A stretch of DNA of 64,000 nucleotides from Heligmosomoides polygyrus polygyrus (lineage: Eukaryota; Nematoda; Chromadorea; Rhabditida; Heligmosomidae), in assembly GCA_947396885.1 (NCBI GenBank), contig OX377206.1, positions 10,036,778 through 10,100,777 on the forward strand, in the 5' to 3' direction. The position numbers were made by a program, and so were the translations under genes. Shown piece after piece: positions 46,345-59,160 of this stretch. Under the pieces are notes generated by a model, which had not been told where the DNA came from, did not search any database, and saw only the letters and a program-made list of their open reading frames with translations. Numbering within the stretch: the stretch's first letter is position 1; each line of letters opens with the position of its first letter.

Positions 46345-46692
46345 TTTGAAGGAGACAGCTCACAACGTTCAACTGCGAATACTACTGTCTACCTCGATGA
46401 ATCCGAGATTGTTACAGCTTTTCGAAACGGCAGCTTTATTTGTGCTGGCAAGCGACGTGTCTACCGTAGACAGGAATTCCCTCGCGCGGCGACGAAGACG
46501 TTTTCTGGAATAATGCTTGGCTTAGAAGAATGGATAGAAAGCTTAAAAGAATGCTCGTGCCTGACGACTGGTCAGGAAATGCCTTCAGCCTCCCTTGGAC
46601 ATTCGCGGAGGGACATACTCCATGTTAAGGAGCTTGAAACTGAGGTTACAAAACTATATGGCCAAAATTTGCTAGACAGATCTCCTAAGTGA
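46345..46692 (+). CDS. Exon-like ORF, 115 codons, intact copy
   Basis: Following GGGAATAG, the frame stays open for 115 codons to TGA and encodes NTTVYLDESEIVTAFRNGSF, a basic KRRVYRRQEFPR stretch and a likely helical end (DILHVKELETEVTKLYG). It runs divergently from the most 5' TTLL11-like exon, whose acceptor is only about 25 bases away. The A1 copy has TGA at codon 27. The upstream exon, if any, was not found and the family is unknown. Confidence 0.45.
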   Translation, partial: FEGDSSQRSTANTTVYLDESEIVTAFRNGSFICAGKRRVYRRQEFPRAATKTFSGIMLGLEEWIESLKECSCLTTGQEMPSASLGHSRRDILHVKELETEVTKLYGQNLLDRSPK

Positions 46693-49436
46693 GTTCTGGC
46701 TGGCTAGAGTTAGCGTTGTCGAGTTCATGTAGCATCAGCTTAGCTCCGTTGCGAGCTGTGGCGGCGAGGCAGTGATAGCGCTTTCGTTCTGAAGCGGTGG
46801 AGTCATAGGACAAATTCTGGGAGACGCCGTCAGTTTTGCATTTCGCGATTTATCGCCCTTGAGACCTCCTACCCTCAACCGAAACTGTCAACCACAAACT
46901 GAAGAAAAAAACGGAAATGTCAACCGCATTTCAGACAAACGCTTCAAAACAAAAGGCATTTACGTTGTTCAAGCTCTTGGGAAGTAGAAATGCAGCAGGC
47001 CAAAAACTGATACGTGAGGATCACGTCCCTCTTACGATAATAAATCGAAAAATGAAGAAGGAACGGCGTCCTCGGGAATTGAACCCATGACCCCACCACT
47101 TCAAAACAACCCCGCTGTGACAGGTGGCAACCCAGTTAAGTCCACGCTACTTGAAGTCGACAACGCGAACTCTGGCCGGCCAGAACTCGCTTAGGAGATC
47201 CGTTTAGCAAATCTGGTCCATATATTTTGCAATCTCAGTTTCAAGCTCCTCCACATGGCGTAGGTCTCCCTTCGAAGTTCCGAGTGAAGCTCAAGGCATT
47301 CCCTGATGAGATGCGCCATGCCCTCACTTCCTTTGCTGACAAGTCTTCTACCACTCCGCCATGTCCGGGAGCTTGTTTGGCTCGTGCAGGCAACCGAAAC
47401 GTAATAGTCTGATCTGTGCGAGATATGCCACGCCTGTTGTCACTGAGCTAGACCAGACATTTCATCCGACAAACGACTACACTGCACTTAGCCGCAAAGA
47501 ATGTTCAAGGGTAATACCGCATGAAAGAAGTCATTGCACTAAAAACGCAATCCAAACGTCCATACAATACATTCTCATCCCATTATAACGCCTTCGGATA
47601 AGAAACGACTAACGATTTAAAGTAGAGTTTCCGGCTGTCTGATCGTTACAGTGTAGCGATGCCTAATCGTTCTAGAAACGGCAGACTTGAATTTAACGAG
47701 CCAGTGCAGAAGGAAGGCATGGTTGCCTTGATGCGGGATTGAAGCCGGACGACGATTATTCCTCGGCAACGGCGGTACCCGTTCACAATGCTACAAGTGT
47801 CCATAGAAGGGAAATTATGACTTGTAATCCAACATGGAGATGGACACTTGCCAAGAAGACTTCAGACATCTTCGACAATAGGATAGCTCCGGCATGGGAT
47901 TGAAACTGAATCGAATGACCTATTCTGCTCTTGGCTGTTATTCGATTCATTTTCAATTCCATGCCGAACCTACCCTATTGTCAGAGATGTCTGACCTGCT
48001 ATGGACACTTATATCATTGTGGACGGGTGCCGCCGTCTGCAGAGGAATAACCGTCGTCGGGCTTCAATCCCGCATCAAGGCAACCATGCTTTCCTTCTGC
48101 AATGGCTCGTCGAATCCAAACGCATATTCTTCTAGAACCATTAGACACAATATAACACGCACAGTGAAGAAAAGATAAAGGGGTAGAACACGAATGAACA
48201 GAAAAAAACTCACTCGACCGAAGGAGTGACAGCCTTGTCAGCCATGGAGAACACAAGCGATTTGGAGCGATTTGAGAAAATACTCTGAAAGATTCTTCAA
48301 TTGAGCACGTAAGCTGCTTTATCGTCCTTTCGATACATTCGATGAGAGGAGCGAGATGCTTATTAACTAAAGGCTCAGAACCAATGGCTTCCAAGCTTAG
48401 ATGGGGAGGGAGGATTTAGGGTACGACACAGTAGAAACATCTGCATTCCACATTCTCTGATTCGATAGCGGATTATCTCCACAAGAAAGAAGAACTAGGG
48501 GCATATGTAAACCGTAGGTTTCGAAATGGTGCAAAACTCGAACTAAAACACGATCAGAAAATGAAAAGGAGGAAAATGTCGTCGAGCAGTAAATATGGTC
48601 GAAACACAATTTTGATCCAGAAGGTACTAGTTACGCGTCTTTTCTACGGATTCTCCTTTGTGTTTCAACAGTTCGACGTTGTTCTTGGAGGGCATTTTCC
48701 GCGCACTGTCAGTTGCAATATGGAAGCTTCTTTTGTTCCTAGACGCTTACCATGATTAACTTTTATAGGCGTTTGGGAGTTGCACCGAAATCCTCTGCTC
48801 ATTTCTTCTGAATTCTTGGCTTTGTTATCAAGTATTGGAAAAGTTTCAGTGACTGTTGAAACCCGAGACTTTTTTAAGATTTCAAGGACTGGTTAATGGC
48901 GCATTAACCCGTACTTGCCTCTTAATTTTAATCCCGCCCGTCACTTGATCGACGTCTTTCCAACCCGCCATGGTTTAAGTATCATGCCACTAGCAAGTGC
49001 TCTTTTAGCAAGCACTAACCATAAGACACATTTGTATTTCGCCAATCTAAAAGGTTGCACTCGCCATTAAACAAAGAAAGAAAAAACTACGGACGAGTCT
49101 TCGGAGGTTACAGGATGTTACCCTAGCGCCCAATGAACTGCGGCAGTCACCGTAGCGAAGTGAGAGGAGGAATGTAACAGGATTCAGCACTTACTGAAAG
49201 ATACGGAAGCAACCGACATGTCGGAAATACTATTTTCGCTACTCGCTCTTGCAAACACGGTTCCGATCGCGGTAAGGTAGACTCCAGTTGGAAGGGTTCC
49301 GCCTTTTTTGTGCTCTCCCCACAACATCGGAGCAGAGCAGATAGATTGGGTAAGGAAAGGGACCCCGAGGTCTTGGTAGCGATAAGAACTCGTTCATAGT
49401 TCGAGTGATAAGAACGGCAAGAGCGACAATAGCGAC

Positions 49437-52400
49437 GGCCGTATTTAAAGGTACAAAGCGGGAGCGACAGCGGTCGCGCGCGGCTGCGCCTGGCGCGTTG
49501 CCAGCCCTGTCGGCCAATTACGGGGCAGCCCGCCTCCGAGCACGCTAAGTCATCGGAGATGCAGATTCCAGAGTGGAAGGCCGGTGGCGGATCCTGTACT
49601 GTTTGTTTGAACTCCCGTGCATTTCGTGCGCTTGCCCAGGAAGGAAAGGCTTCGAGCGAGGCGGAAAGGAGGAGGGGGAGGGGACGTAACCGGATTTGGG
49701 GTTATGAAACTTACGGATTACGGTACTAAGCGGGCTGGTGCCTGCTGTACACCGGAAAGGTGGCTTAAAACGGGTAAGTTAGATCAGCCACACCCCCGAG
49801 TTCCCTCCCTTGCCTAGTTCTGTGCTCTCCTCCGCGTCAGCGGACCGCTGAAATTACTATGCTGCAACACTATAGTAAGGCCATTTGAATTTCGATTCCC
49901 CACATTGAGCTGGATTGCAAGGTTATCCATCACCCTTTTGTCCCACCTACTAAAATCTGAAGTAGGAGATCTGCAGTAGATTATGGAGTCCGGGAGAAAC
50001 TAGTCCATCTACTCGTCAAGGATGCAGACCACGGCATGTTTTTATGGATGAACATGGACGCACGGGCACATGTATGTTAAGGGGGGGAGGGGCACTGACC
50101 GGGATACCAAGGATCGATGAGGATCAAAGAATCGAAGGGGCTTCCCTACGAAGAATGAACCTTAAATGTGATACTAGGTTCTGTAAGCGACCTTCGCCAA
50201 TGGGCTACTGGCACAGAACTCTGGGGCGAGGGTGACAGGTAGCTTCATAAATCACTCATAACTACAAAATTCGATAATATATAATATATATAGACAAGTG
50301 CTCCGACACGCCTAACGGCGTGTCTCGCACTTGCGCGCTTCGCGCAACTTTGTAGCATCACTGTGACCTATGGAAAGTAGTTTTTGTAAAACATAAAATT
50401 CGCTAACATCTTGGACCTGGTGCGTACTTTATTGGCATCAAGCCGTTCGCCACTTCGGTACCTTCATCGTAAACATTATTTCCTCGACGGCCAGTAATGT
50501 CATTGGTTTGTGCTGCGCAGTACTTCTGTCCCTCAGGTTGTTCCACCGCAATTGTTCTCATGCTCAACAGCTAGTGTTTCAAGTTATCGTTGACATGTCT
50601 TCCGAAGCCAGGTTCCCCTCTCTCGTTTCTTCTTACTGGATCTAATTGCTGGTCCGCCTTTACACCCCCACCTTCCTGGTTCCAACTACTGGCCCACTTC
50701 TTTGTTTCCACTATTGACAATTACTGGTCTCTTCTTGCTTCTTTCCTCGTCCTGGCCGCTCCTACAGGTTCTTCCTTCCCTTCCTGGTCGCTCTCCTGGC
50801 CCACCTAGAGGTCCCCCTTACCGCCCTTCTCCACCACCCCTAAGTGGTCCTCCCATGCTCACGGCACGGTCGGTGACACGTATTCAAAATCAGGATGCTT
50901 GCTGCGCGACGTAGGGGGCCCGTTTTCTGGATCAAGAAGCTCAGAAGCGCGTGCAGTCGCTGATGTGTCGAGCATGAAGAGGCTATGCATATGACAGATT
51001 CCTTGTTCTCCGTATGAATTCCCCTACGGCTCCCTTCTTGCTGGTTCCCCGCCCTGGTCCCGCCTCCAGGTCCCTTGTTCCCGGTCGATCTCTCCTTCCC
51101 CCCCCCCCCCCCCTCGGGATTTTCCCTACTACTCTACCCCAATTAAGTAGGCCTCCTCACGACACGACGACGGCAAGCGAACGCCCATTGTGTGACATCG
51201 GTGTCACATCTTCTAAATCCGTAAAAATCTCTTACTGGTAATGGATCCCCTTAATGATCCTCTTAACTGCTCCCCCCCCCCCTTGCTTGCTCCCTACTGG
51301 TGCCTAAACCCTTTTTGGTGCCACCTCCTGGCCTGCTTCATTGATCCCGCTATCGACCCCCCCATCTCGATGCTTCGTCCAAGTCGCTACCTCCTGGTCG
51401 CAGTTGATTCTCCATCCTCGAAGTCCCATCTTATACTCTTTTCCCTTTAGTGGCCTTCTAATGTTAATGGCACGAAGTCGGCGGCACGGCTTCTGAATCT
51501 GGACGCTCAGGAACGCACGTAAGTGCTGTTGTGTCAAGCAGTAAAAGGATGCGCTTTCCATGCTGCAGCAATTCCCACGTTCAATGGGAAATTTCGACCG
51601 CGCTGTGGATAATACAGCGTACCACACTTAGATTAGATCATTCGACCGCTCTCGCTGTGGATGATGCGGCCTACCTCACTTAGGTTAGATCATTCGACCG
51701 CTCTCGCTATGGGTGATGCGACGTACCCGACTTAGGTTAGATCATTCGACCGCTCTCGCTGTGGGTGATGCGGCGTACCTCACTTAGGTTAGATCATTCG
51801 ACCGCTCTCGTTGTGGAAATGTTGTGGGAATGCGGCGTATCTCACTTAGATTAGATCACTCAACGAACAAACTCTTTTATATATAGGTGGTGATAATAGA
51901 CGTGAAGTTAAACGAGTAATGGAGTAGAGTGTTGTAACTTTGCAGATTTCAACATGACGTTAAGCAGATTCGACAGCGGAGGAGCGCCACGATATAGCAC
52001 ATTGGGTTAGCTTCTTCGCCGTTGACCGTTTGAGAAGAAGACAAAAACGGCATTCCTGTGTTTTGTGAAACCATAACAGTATCCAGTGTTGATGTCATAT
52101 CTTCCTCAATTGAATGTTCTGTTAAACATACTTAACTAGCCTTAATAGCATGCCACTCTAGGCCATGCACTGTATATCTTGGACATGAGTTTCACGATAA
52201 TATCTCGAGTTCAACGTTCCTTCAGAAGTGAGGCGGGTAAATGGACACGAACAAAATTTAACTTCCTTGATATGTGACATTTCGCTCAGCTAAGTCATTT
52301 CACTGACGCCTTGGTCTGTTTTAAAGTGGATCGCTTGCCTTTCATGCATTCCTACAAATCAGATGCCATAGGAAGCATGCTGACGTGGTCCAATGCAAAA

Positions 52401-52488
52401 ATTGCGACAGGCCGACAGAGCTGGCAACGAGCCAGGCGCCACCGCGCGCGACCGCTGTCGCTCCCGCTTTGTATTTTTAAATACGATC
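49437..52488. mobile_element. MULE-like element, B2 copy
   Basis: Identical to 20612-23660 apart from three bases in homopolymers, with the same CAATAGCGAC duplications (49427-49436 and 52489-52498). The nested hairpin inside lies at 50295-50346. Confidence 0.75.
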
Positions 52489-53171
52489 CAATAGCGACTG
52501 CAGCAACTGGAGCGACTGAGGCGACGGACGTAGTGTGATGTACGTAAACGATTACGTACCCTACACTCTATCCGTCACCTCAGTGGCTCCAGCCGCTCTT
52601 GTCACTTTAAGTGTGAGGAGGCACTAAGAGCGACGAGAGAGGCTGTGGAGTACACAACAGAGCCACGCAAGTACACAACAGAAGGGGAAAAGACCGTTGA
52701 AATTCACCCGACTTAAAGCATCATCAGTATCTCGTAGCACCTTGAAACAACGGATAGGAGATGCAAATCTCTACATGTCCTTTCCGATTAGGATAGATCC
52801 TGCCTACTGTACATGAGGATGGTAATGGTTTGGACGGCAGGACGCCCAAAAACAAATAGGGTCGGAGGAGGATCACCATGTAGGACGGCCCTACATACCG
52901 TTCAGTGTTGTACGAATCTAAAATTGTTATGCAGCACTGGTGTGTTCCACCTCTTCAGTAGGCCATATCTGATGTAACTGGAAAGGGATGCGTCCCTTCC
53001 TTTGAACGCGACTGTCCACTGAGTACATGGTAGACATTGGATCCGACGCCGATTCGGATAATTCGGATTCGTCATTTTTTTAAACTCTCGTTTAACGGAT
53101 TGTGCGAACAGTTTGGTCTTTGAAAAGCCCAGATCTTGAGCGTTTCAGACAGAATGTTTTAACCGGATCGG

Positions 53172-53176
53172 ATTTT
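53172..53176. repeat. CR1-like LINE target duplication, 3' side
   Basis: ATTTT occurs here and at 57804-57808, and only once (24344-24348) in the empty site of B1. Confidence 0.85.
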
Positions 53177-54025
53177 ATTTATTTATTTATTTATTTATTT
53201 GTCAACGTCAAGAAGACGGGCTTAACAGTTTGGTGATAGAAAAGAAACAGCAACACCATGGTAGAAAAAAAACATAAGCTTAACAGATCATCACATTAGC
53301 AAGTTAGCAAGCGGCAGCGACATCCGTTGGCAGCAAAAAAGAGAAATATGTAGGTTTACTTTAGTTTTTGCTTCCTTTTCTTGGTTTATGAAGGATTCTA
53401 GCTCAATTTGCGAGAGGGCCAAAACAATTGGTGTTGAGTTGTATGTATGACAACAACCTTCAGTTTACTAATATGCACGGTCTTAATGGCAGCGTGGCAG
53501 CGAAGCTAATCTGCTTGTCCGCATCAGCCAGCTATGACGCCCAGAGGTAGATGCCAGAACTTCGGCACATGGGTACGCTGGCCGCCCCATGGAACTGACA
53601 TCTAGGACAAGCAGCAATTTAGATCAGACAAAATCCTTAACGCGCTGAACTCTGCCACCAGAGAGGACAATTGCTAGTACCTTATTGTAAAAGCCCAATC
53701 GCAAATCATGTAGATCTAAAGTCATTTCAAAAACTAGGTGTACTACCAAGGAAAGTCGCCTCTTTTGAAAAACAAAACAAACAGAAAAGGGCGAAGTAAA
53801 GCATTCAAAAAGGCGAAATCGATGTAGAAGCCAGAGCAGCGATCAGATAAGACTGAGATGTAGCTGCAGAGCGTGAGCAGGATATTTATGTAGTTTCCTA
53901 AATAGCAACGCATTTAAACGAAATGAATGTGAATGGAAGAAGAAAGGAAAGAGGTATTTTTATCCCAATGCGCCAGTTAGCGGAGCAGCACCATGACCAC
54001 GAATGATGATAGCCTGATATCTCGC

Positions 54026-56899
54026 CTATTTGACGTCGGGAATTCCTAAAATATGCAAAATATCAATTCTGTTTAACCGCTCTTTGAAGATTTTACTGTT
54101 CTCTGAATTTAACACATCAGCCGGCAAATGTCGAATCCATCTGGCCCCTCGATAGCAAATAAAATTGAATAACTGCGCATACTTTCTTTTGTGAATTGTG
54201 GGGTAGTGGAGATTGAAGCCGTTGGATCTTAGCCCACAAGGCCTGAAGATCCAATATTTGCTAGCACGCAGATTAAGTTCGCCGCGAAGTATTTTGAAGC
54301 AGAAAACCAGATCTGAGGTTATCCTTCTGCGCAGTAGTGAAGTGAGACCTAGCAGTTTTAGACGCTCTCCATAACACGGCATATCTCTCGAAAACCTACC
54401 TTGGTGTAAGCGACTGTAAACAAGTCTCGTAAAAGTTTTTTGAACTTTTTCAATTTTAAGTATGAGATTTTTGGCGGTAGGACTCCAAACTTGCGAGCAG
54501 TACTCCAGATGAGGGAGAACGTACGCCTTATACAGTTTGACAAGAACGTCAGGTTTATCACTGCACACATTGCGAAAAATTAAGTATAGTGCAGCATAGG
54601 CTTTCCGAGTGGATTCATCAACATGACTCGAGAATTCAAGTTTGGAGTCGACAATCACACCAAGGTCCTTAACAGTCTCACATTGAGTAAGGGCTACATC
54701 ACAGATAGAATAATCAGCGGACTGTCCTTCACCAATGTGTAGTACAAAGCACTTGTCGGGATTTATAGTTAAGCCTAGATCTAAAGCCCAGCTATTCAAA
54801 TTGCTTAATGCATTTTCAAGTGCTAAACATGTTTCAGTACGCTTATCTCTGTCATATATTCCATAGATTTTGATATCGTCAGCATAGGCCTGGAGCTTTA
54901 TGTTTTCGGAACTTTCGATAACATTGGATATGCCAGCTGTATAAAGTAGAAATAGTAGAGGTGAAAGAACGCAACCCTGCGGTACTCCACTAACACAAGA
55001 GTATCTTTCGGAAAATTCATAGCCAACTCGAACCGTCATAGACCTGTTCTCAAGATAAGAAGCGAACCACTTTAAAAGCGGACCATCTACCCCTAAAGAG
55101 TTCAATTTCAAAAGCAATTTTGAATGACAGACTTTATCAAAAGCTTTAGATAAATCTATATAGACGACGTCTACCATTTTACCTAGATTTAGCGCTAGCC
55201 TCCAATCATGCAAGCTGTCTATAAGATTCGTAACCGTGGAAAGTCCTGGAAGAAAACCATGCTGCTCTGGCGAAATAGCCTTAATTCTGGGTAACCAGGT
55301 CAACAGCTTCTCCCTTATAATGCTTTCCATAACTTTGATAGAAGCAGGAGTTATGCTAATGGGACGAAATTGCGATACCGATTGCGGAGCTGCTACTTTA
55401 GGGATAGCAGTTACAAGTGCATGCTTCCAAACCTCTGGAACCTCACCGAGCGCCATCGAGATGTTGAATATATCCGCCAAAGGTTTGCATAGCTCGCGAG
55501 CGCACTTTTTCAAAACAATTGGAGGAATTCCATCGCAGGGTTCAGTGAAGGAAGGCTTCAGTTTCTTGAGAAAATTGTAAACGTCAGTTGGATGAAAATA
55601 CATGCTGCTAAGAACATATGTCCTATCAGGAGTATTCCCAGCAACTGACGCTTCTTCCAACTCAGAGAAACTGGGGCTGTGGTTGTCAAAGACGCTGGCG
55701 AAGTGGTGCCCAAAAGCGATGGCTTTACTACTATCGCAAGAGCAGATATTACCATCTACATCCGCAATGTTGGGAGGGGCGCATGAAAATTTCATTTTGC
55801 TCCTTAAATGTAGGTGCAGCAACTTCATTGAGGCGTGCTTTGCATACTTGTTTTCACGACGAACCCAAAATCTTCTCAGGTGGTAGTCAATGTTGGCGCA
55901 AACATTTTCGTAGCGGGCATCATTTAGCGGATCTGGAACAGTTCGAAATATCCGCTCCTTTTGATCTAGGAGGTTGCGAATGTGTTTTGGAAAACTCGCT
56001 CGGAAGGGTTGCCTAATCTTAAAGGGAACGAATGTCGACAGATTTTTGTAAATAACTGTGCAAAACCGTTGATAGAGGTCATCTACAGTTGAGTATCCAT
56101 TGAAAACACTCATCCAGTCAACATGGGAGAGACTTACCCTAAGAGCGTTAAAATCTGTGTTCAAAAAATCCGGCATGGGCATCGAAGTTCGCGAGGATTG
56201 CAGGGAAAGCAAGTTAAACTGAACGATGCAATGGTCAGAGGTGGCTAGTGGAGATAAAACGCACACATTAGAGATTAGAGGAAAAGTTGATAAAACAACA
56301 TCTAGAACCTTGCCCTCATGTGTTGGTTCAGTAACAACTTGTTAGAAACCAGAGTCGTTAAAAAATACAAGAAAATCAGCTGATGCGTGGCTTGCAGCAG
56401 AGAGATTTTTCCAGTCTATATCCAAGTTCAAGTCACCCAAGATAATCGTTTTGCATCTGGCAGCAGATAAGGCACAAAGCTGATCTAAGAGAGCGTCATC
56501 ATCTGTTTTTGTCGAGTTCGGGGGGCGATATATAACTATAAACCTCACTTGGCTCAGATCCGCTTTCGAAAACGAAGCGACTTCAAAACAAAGAACGTCA
56601 GATCTAAGGATAGAGCTATGATACAGTATATTAGAATTTATTGTATTTCGGGAAACACAACAAACTCCACCACCTCTACCACTACGTCGATCATTACGGT
56701 GAACAACATAAGGCAGATTGGCAATAATTTCCGTATCTCTAATCTTTTCAGTCAGCCAAGTTTCTGTGATGAAAACCATGTCGGGTTTTGCAGTTGATAA
56801 AAACTGGTGGAGGTGGAAGAGTTTGTTAACGATACTGCGCGCATTAAGCAGGTAACATGAAACAGAAGGAGGACTACCGTGCGCAGTTAGACATTTCCC
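54026..56899 (-). pseudogene. LINE ORF2: endonuclease + reverse transcriptase, one in-frame stop
   Basis: ORF2 starts without an AUG. From the ORF1 overlap the frame reads CYLLNARSIVNKLFHLHQFL, then the endonuclease motifs FITETWL, RNDRRSGRGGG, FIVIYRPPNS and ILGDLNLDIDW. TAA at 56344-56342 follows FNDSGF. The same frame then continues with the rest of the endonuclease, including SDH at about 56233, and the reverse transcriptase: YIDLSKAFDKV (motif A), SGVPQGCVLSPLLF (B), AYADDIKIY (C) and a CR1/Jockey-type C-terminal domain. The stop separates the catalytic SDH histidine from the rest of the nuclease. Without this codon the protein would be intact. Confidence 0.92.
56834..56899 (-). promoter_or_regulatory. 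Candidate -1 ribosomal frameshift signal between ORF1 and ORF2
   Basis: In the ORF1 frame the sequence reads G GGA AAT GTC TAA. The heptamer GGGAAAT (56899-56893) fits X XXY YYZ, and slipping back one base gives GGG AAA TGT, exactly the ORF2 frame. After five bases (GTCTA), ACTGCGC (56887-56881) can pair perfectly with GCGCAGT (56840-56834), leaving a 40-base loop. ORF2 has no ATG before MVFITETW, which is already inside the endonuclease. Termination-reinitiation is the main alternative. Confidence 0.55.
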
Positions 56900-57558
56900 G
56901 AGCTCCCATTTGTGAGTTCGGAAACGTGCCTAAGCTGGCCACGATAGACCACCCACTCTCTCGTCGCCTTACCTTTGTTTTTTTCTTTAGCTATTTGCCT
57001 TAGCTCGTACTCCTTTTTCCTTTCATCTGCGGTCATGCTTCTGCGAACAAAAATGTCGCTGAAGCCAGCAGATCGAAGGAGCCGAGCATTGGCCAACGCC
57101 CTCCGCCAGTAAAACTGAGAAGGGAGTACGACTTTCACCAAGCGTGGTTTAGTAGTACTCGGCTTGCCCATTCTGAATACTTCGGCAGGCTCACAGTCTA
57201 CCTGTAATACATCCAGAATGCTTAAGACCTTGGTTTTAAGCTCACTTCTACGCTCAGAAGGAGTAAGACCTTCAGGTGGCTCCTCAATTCCGGATAGCAC
57301 GATACTTCGTCCTCTCTTTTCTGCCTCAGCATGTGCAGCAAAGTCCTTAACGATTTTCTCGCCTAGAACGTTCAGCATCTGGAGTGTGAGAGGATCAGAT
57401 ATGCGGTCTGATATCCTTCTGAGAAGGTCCTCTATGGAGAGGGATCTCAGCTCGGAATCTTGCGTTCCATCGATTTGCGAGCTCCGTCCATTCTCCACAG
57501 CCAAAGTAGACTCATTTGTAGTGGCAGCAGTTCTTCGACGATTAACCCTGGTCATCAT
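56887..57558 (-). CDS. LINE ORF1, RNA-binding-type protein (223 aa)
   Basis: ORF1 proteins of CR1/Jockey-type LINEs bind element RNA in the ribonucleoprotein. The start was placed at the paired ATGs at 57558 (MMTRVNRRRTAATTN); the frame is open back to 57639. The sequence has an N-terminal basic tail, a helical part (IEDLLRRISDRISDPLTL), a central core with GRSIVLSGIEEPPEG and PRLVKVVLPSQFYWRRAL, and a basic end (RKKEYELRQIAKEKNKGKA, EWVVYRGQLRHVS). No zinc-knuckle was seen. It is uninterrupted and overlaps ORF2 in the -1 frame. Confidence 0.85.
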   Translation of the reverse strand: MMTRVNRRRTAATTNESTLAVENGRSSQIDGTQDSELRSLSIEDLLRRISDRISDPLTLQMLNVLGEKIVKDFAAHAEAEKRGRSIVLSGIEEPPEGLTPSERRSELKTKVLSILDVLQVDCEPAEVFRMGKPSTTKPRLVKVVLPSQFYWRRALANARLLRSAGFSDIFVRRSMTADERKKEYELRQIAKEKNKGKATREWVVYRGQLRHVSELTNGSSGNV

Positions 57559-58747
57559 GAAATATGATCTCTTCAATTCAATAGCAGGGCACTCGACTGT
57601 TGGCACTAGTAGCAGCGATGTTAATAAGAAACGAAACAATTAGCAGACGAAAACAACAAGAACCTACTAGGATTGAGAAGAAGTTATATCACAAAACAAA
57701 ATAGAACAGATCAGGTTCAGGAAAACAAATAGATATAGAGTGCAAACGGAAGAAACGAAATCGCCGCCGCTCAAGGCCAGTGCAGATGACAGTGCCATTT
57801 GACATTTTCGGATAATTCAGATAACTGATTTTGAATAGAAATCTGATGTCCTATCCGGACTTGGATATCCGATGCGAGAGTTTCCAGGACTGCTCAATGG
57901 CGCATTAACCCGTACTTGCCTCTTAATTTTGATCCCACCCGTCACTTGATCGACGTCTTTCTCCAACTTGCTAGGCTTTAAGTATCATGCCACTAGCAAG
58001 TGCTCTTTTAGCAAGCACTAACCATAAGACACATTTGTATTTCGCCAATCTAAAAGGTTGCACTCGCCATTAAATGTACGAAGAAAAAAGTACGAACGAG
58101 TTTTCGGAGATTATAGGATGTTACCCTGCGCCAAACGAACTGCGGCAGTCACCGTAACGAAGTGAGGGGAGGAACGTAACAGGATTCAGCACTTACTGAA
58201 AGATACGGAAGCAACCGACATGTCGGTAATACTATTTTCTCTACTCGCTCTTGCAAACACGGTTCCGAACGCGGTAAGGTAGACTCCAGTCGGAAGGGTC
58301 CCGCCTTGTTTGTGCTCTCCTCCGCAACATCGGAGCAAAGCAGATAGATTGGGCGAGGAAAGGGACCCGAGGTCTTGGTACCAATAAGGACTTGTTCATA
58401 GTTCGAGTGATAGGAAAGACATGAGCGACATGAGCGACCGGAGTAACGATGGCACGTAAAAACACCCCCCTGTGCAATCGATTGGGTCAGGCCTTCGCGA
58501 TGGCGCGCGCTTACGCATCGTGCAGTGGAGCCGAAGGCGCGGCATCGTCTGCTGGCTTATTAGCTTCGAGGACACAGAAAAGGATTGCAAAACTTATTGA
58601 TGTAGTACTGATGAGCACACGAATCAATAGTGCTGGAGACCGAATAACCCGCGCGATGTGCGCGCAAAGAGGAAGGAATCGTGTGCTAGTCGACTGCTCC
58701 TATGTTCAGTGTGCGTATAGTATACTTGTGTCCTTCCAAAATTTTTT

Positions 58748-59160
58748 CGAATAAACGAATAATCGAATATATTCGGTTTCACGAAAAACCGAATATTCGA
58801 ATAATGAATATATTCGAATTTTGGACCTTGTCGAATATTCGAATAATGAATATATTCGAATTTTGGGCCTCGTCGAATATTCGAATAATGAATATTTTCG
58901 AATTTTGGGCCTAATCGAATATTCGAATAATGAATATTTTCGAATTTTGGGCCTCACCGAATATTCGAATAATGAATATATTCGAATTTTGGGCCTCGTC
59001 GAATATTCGAATAATGAATATTTTCGAATTTTGGGCCTTATCGAATATTCGAATAATGAATATTTTCGAATTTTGGGCCTCACCGAATATTCGAATAATG
59101 AATATTCGAATATTCGAATTTATTCGAATATTCATTCGAATTATTCGATTCGGTCCGAAG
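58748..59160. repeat. AT-rich 42-bp satellite, B2 copy of the long array
   Basis: Matches 25288-25700 at offset 33460, with no difference noticed. Confidence 0.9.

Larger units (their letters stand above)
38774..46884. repeat. Segmental duplication block A, copy 2 (A2)
   Basis: Counterpart of 1-8400. It lacks the SINE at 7171-7467 and has an extra CTT near 43427. It joins block B2 at about 46880 in the same arrangement as A1-B0, which supports an old A-B unit being duplicated as a whole. Confidence 0.95.
53177..57803 (-). mobile_element. CR1/Jockey-type LINE, full length (4627 bp), only in B2
   Basis: Comparison with B1 gives exact limits. On the minus strand the element has a 5' leader of about 245 bases, ORF1 (57558-56887), ORF2 (frame open from about 56925 to 54026), an untranslated 3' part of about 825 bases and six AAAT units as tail (53200-53177). 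The target is a partial MITE. ORF2 carries endonuclease then reverse transcriptase and lacks RNase H. Only one disabling change was noticed, a TAA at 56344-56342. With the empty site in otherwise near-identical B1, this marks a young insertion. Confidence 0.93.
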
